Shown here: positions 62,775-64,000 of the stretch, one piece after another
How positions within the stretch are numbered: the first letter of the stretch is position 1
How the letters are laid out: each line of letters begins with the position of its first letter
Source: Flavobacterium sp. MDT1-60
Lineage (GTDB): Bacteria; Bacteroidota; Bacteroidia; Flavobacteriales; Flavobacteriaceae
Length of the DNA: 64,000 bases
Direction: 5' to 3'
Assembly: GCF_014844035.1 (NCBI RefSeq)
Contig: NZ_CP062159.1
Span: 3,782,001 to 3,846,000, forward strand
Program-made: the position numbers and the translations under genes
The notes under the pieces: model-generated
Databases searched by the model: none
Told to the model about the DNA's origin: nothing
The model's input: the letters and a program-made list of their open reading frames with translations, nothing else

Positions 62775-64000
62775 ATGAAAAATTTCCAAGACGAGAAGCA
62801 GCGTGATTTATTGCAAAATAAATCTGATGGAACTAACAAATTCCTGACTACTGACCAGGGTGTTAAAATCAATGACGATAATAATTCGCTGAAATCCGGC
62901 GACAGAGGCCCTTCACTACTAGAAGACTTTATATTAAGAGAAAAAATCACCCATTTTGACCATGAAAGAATTCCGGAAAGAATTGTACATGCACGTGGTT
63001 CAGGAGCTCATGGTTTTTTTGAAGTGACAAACCCAATTCCGGAATTAACAAAAGCCGGATTTTTAAAAGAAGCCGGATTAAAAACACCTGTTTTTGTCCG
63101 ATTTTCAACTGTTGCCGGTTTTAGAGGTTCAACCGATCTTGCCAGAGACGTAAGAGGTTTTGCTGTTAAATTTTATACTCAGGAAGGTATTTACGATTTG
63201 GTCGGAAATAATATTCCGGTATTCTTTATTCAGGATGCCTCAAAATTTCCGGATCTTGTTCATGCCGTAAAACCGGAACCACACAACGAAATTCCGCAGG
63301 CAGCGTCTGCTCATGATACCTTTTGGGACTTCATTTCCCTAATGCCTGAATCCATGCACATGATTATGTGGGCCATGTCTGATCGTGCGATTCCAAGAAG
63401 TTATCGAATGATGGAAGGTTTTGGAGTGCATACTTTCAGATTAATAAATGAAGCAAATGAATCTACTTTTGTGAAATTTCACTGGAAACCAAAATTAGGA
63501 ACTCATGCTGTAGTTTGGGATGAAGCCCTAAAAATTTCAGGTAAGAACCCTGATTTCCACAGACAAGATTTATGGGAAGCTATTGAAAACGGGAATTTTC
63601 CTGAATGGGAATTAGGTGTACAAATCATTCCACAGGAAGATGAACACAAATACGAATTTGATTTACTAGATCCTACCAAAATTGTTCCTGAAGAACTTGT
63701 ACCGGTGAAAATAATCGGTAGAATGGTATTGAACAAAAATCCCGACAACTTTTTTGCAGAAACAGAACAGGTTGCTTTTCACCCTGGGCATGTTGTTCCG
63801 GGAATTGATTTTACCAATGATCCGTTACTTCAGGGAAGATTATTCTCTTACACCGATACACAGTTATCAAGATTAGGAAGTCCGAATTTTCACGAAATTC
63901 CAATCAACAGAAGCGTTGCACCGGTTCACAACAACCAGCGTGATGGACATATGCGCCAGGAAATTAACAAAGGCCGTGTAAGTTACCATCCTAATTCACT
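62775..64000 (+). CDS. katE: Large-subunit (clade 2, KatE-like) catalase, 5' part
   Basis: 408 complete codons to the right edge, no stop. Haem catalase motifs are present: [15 protein letters not shown] (distal His), [47 protein letters not shown], the Asn-containing [11 protein letters not shown] and [14 protein letters not shown] (proximal Tyr). The N-terminal extension of about 40 residues and the C-terminal strings [23 protein letters not shown] fit the large-subunit clade, which carries a flavodoxin-like C-terminal domain beyond the window. It removes hydrogen peroxide. The symbol assumes the KatE type, which the missing C-terminus would confirm. Confidence 0.88.
   Translation, partial: MKNFQDEKQRDLLQNKSDGTNKFLTTDQGVKINDDNNSLKSGDRGPSLLEDFILREKITHFDHERIPERIVHARGSGAHGFFEVTNPIPELTKAGFLKEAGLKTPVFVRFSTVAGFRGSTDLARDVRGFAVKFYTQEGIYDLVGNNIPVFFIQDASKFPDLVHAVKPEPHNEIPQAASAHDTFWDFISLMPESMHMIMWAMSDRAIPRSYRMMEGFGVHTFRLINEANESTFVKFHWKPKLGTHAVVWDEALKISGKNPDFHRQDLWEAIENGNFPEWELGVQIIPQEDEHKYEFDLLDPTKIVPEELVPVKIIGRMVLNKNPDNFFAETEQVAFHPGHVVPGIDFTNDPLLQGRLFSYTDTQLSRLGSPNFHEIPINRSVAPVHNNQRDGHMRQEINKGRVSYHPNS

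Overview
The window looks like a chromosome segment of a Bacteroidota bacterium, most likely Flavobacterium or a close relative. The evidence is a low GC content, SusC/SusD pairs, a type IX secretion (T9SS) C-terminal domain, 2TM and GH130 genes, and repeated use of the Bacteroidota promoter pattern (TTG, about 19-20 nt, TAnnTTTG). There are no rRNA or tRNA genes, no insertion sequence and no CRISPR array.

Layout. 1-1962: 5' part of a SusC-type receptor on the minus strand, running off the left edge. 2773-19206: an iron-acquisition island. A lysine-hydroxylase-like 2-oxoglutarate oxygenase is divergent from an operon of nitroreductase, PLP decarboxylase, NIS synthetase fused to an acyltransferase, lysine/diamine N-hydroxylase, a second NIS synthetase and a MATE exporter. 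A hairpin comb follows, then an ACP plus AMP-ligase pair, then a TonB-dependent siderophore receptor and a PepSY membrane protein. The receptor and the PepSY gene are both frameshifted as given. A 17-bp iron-box-like motif recurs at three promoters of this island. The genes together suggest a citrate- or succinate-hydroxamate siderophore built from (hydroxy)cadaverine. 19336-26056: a small polysaccharide-utilisation set (PL14-like lipoprotein, SusD, SusC). 26345-34131: a methyltransferase-like protein, small secreted and hydrophilic proteins, and a surface/T9SS operon. 34529-35977: a flavin monooxygenase with an N-terminal DnaJ-type CxxCxGxG pair. 35985-40791: two receivers, a PAS histidine kinase with about fifteen 21-residue coiled-coil repeats, and a receiver-kinase. 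41046-46453: a Na+/H+ antiporter, hydrolases and small membrane proteins. 46574-54738 (all minus): an electrophile/quinone stress block with a nucleotide cyclase, old yellow enzyme, DJ-1, monooxygenase, flavodoxin-like reductase, Crp/Fnr regulator, aldo/keto reductase and TetR. 54937-57995: a candidate structured RNA, a papain-fold amidase-like protein and an amidoligase-like protein. 58078-60458: a BlaI/BlaR1-type pair with three evenly spaced operators. 60776-64000: GH130, a DUF6766 membrane protein and the 5' part of a large-subunit catalase.

Points of most interest: the hydroxylase-containing NIS siderophore locus with its shared iron box; the amidase/amidoligase pair; the GC-rich candidate RNA at 54937-55138; three self-evident regulator/operator sets (TetR, BlaI, Crp-like); and four single-base homopolymer indels that break three neighbouring loci. 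These indels are either assembly errors or real decay. All functions are inferred from sequence reading alone.
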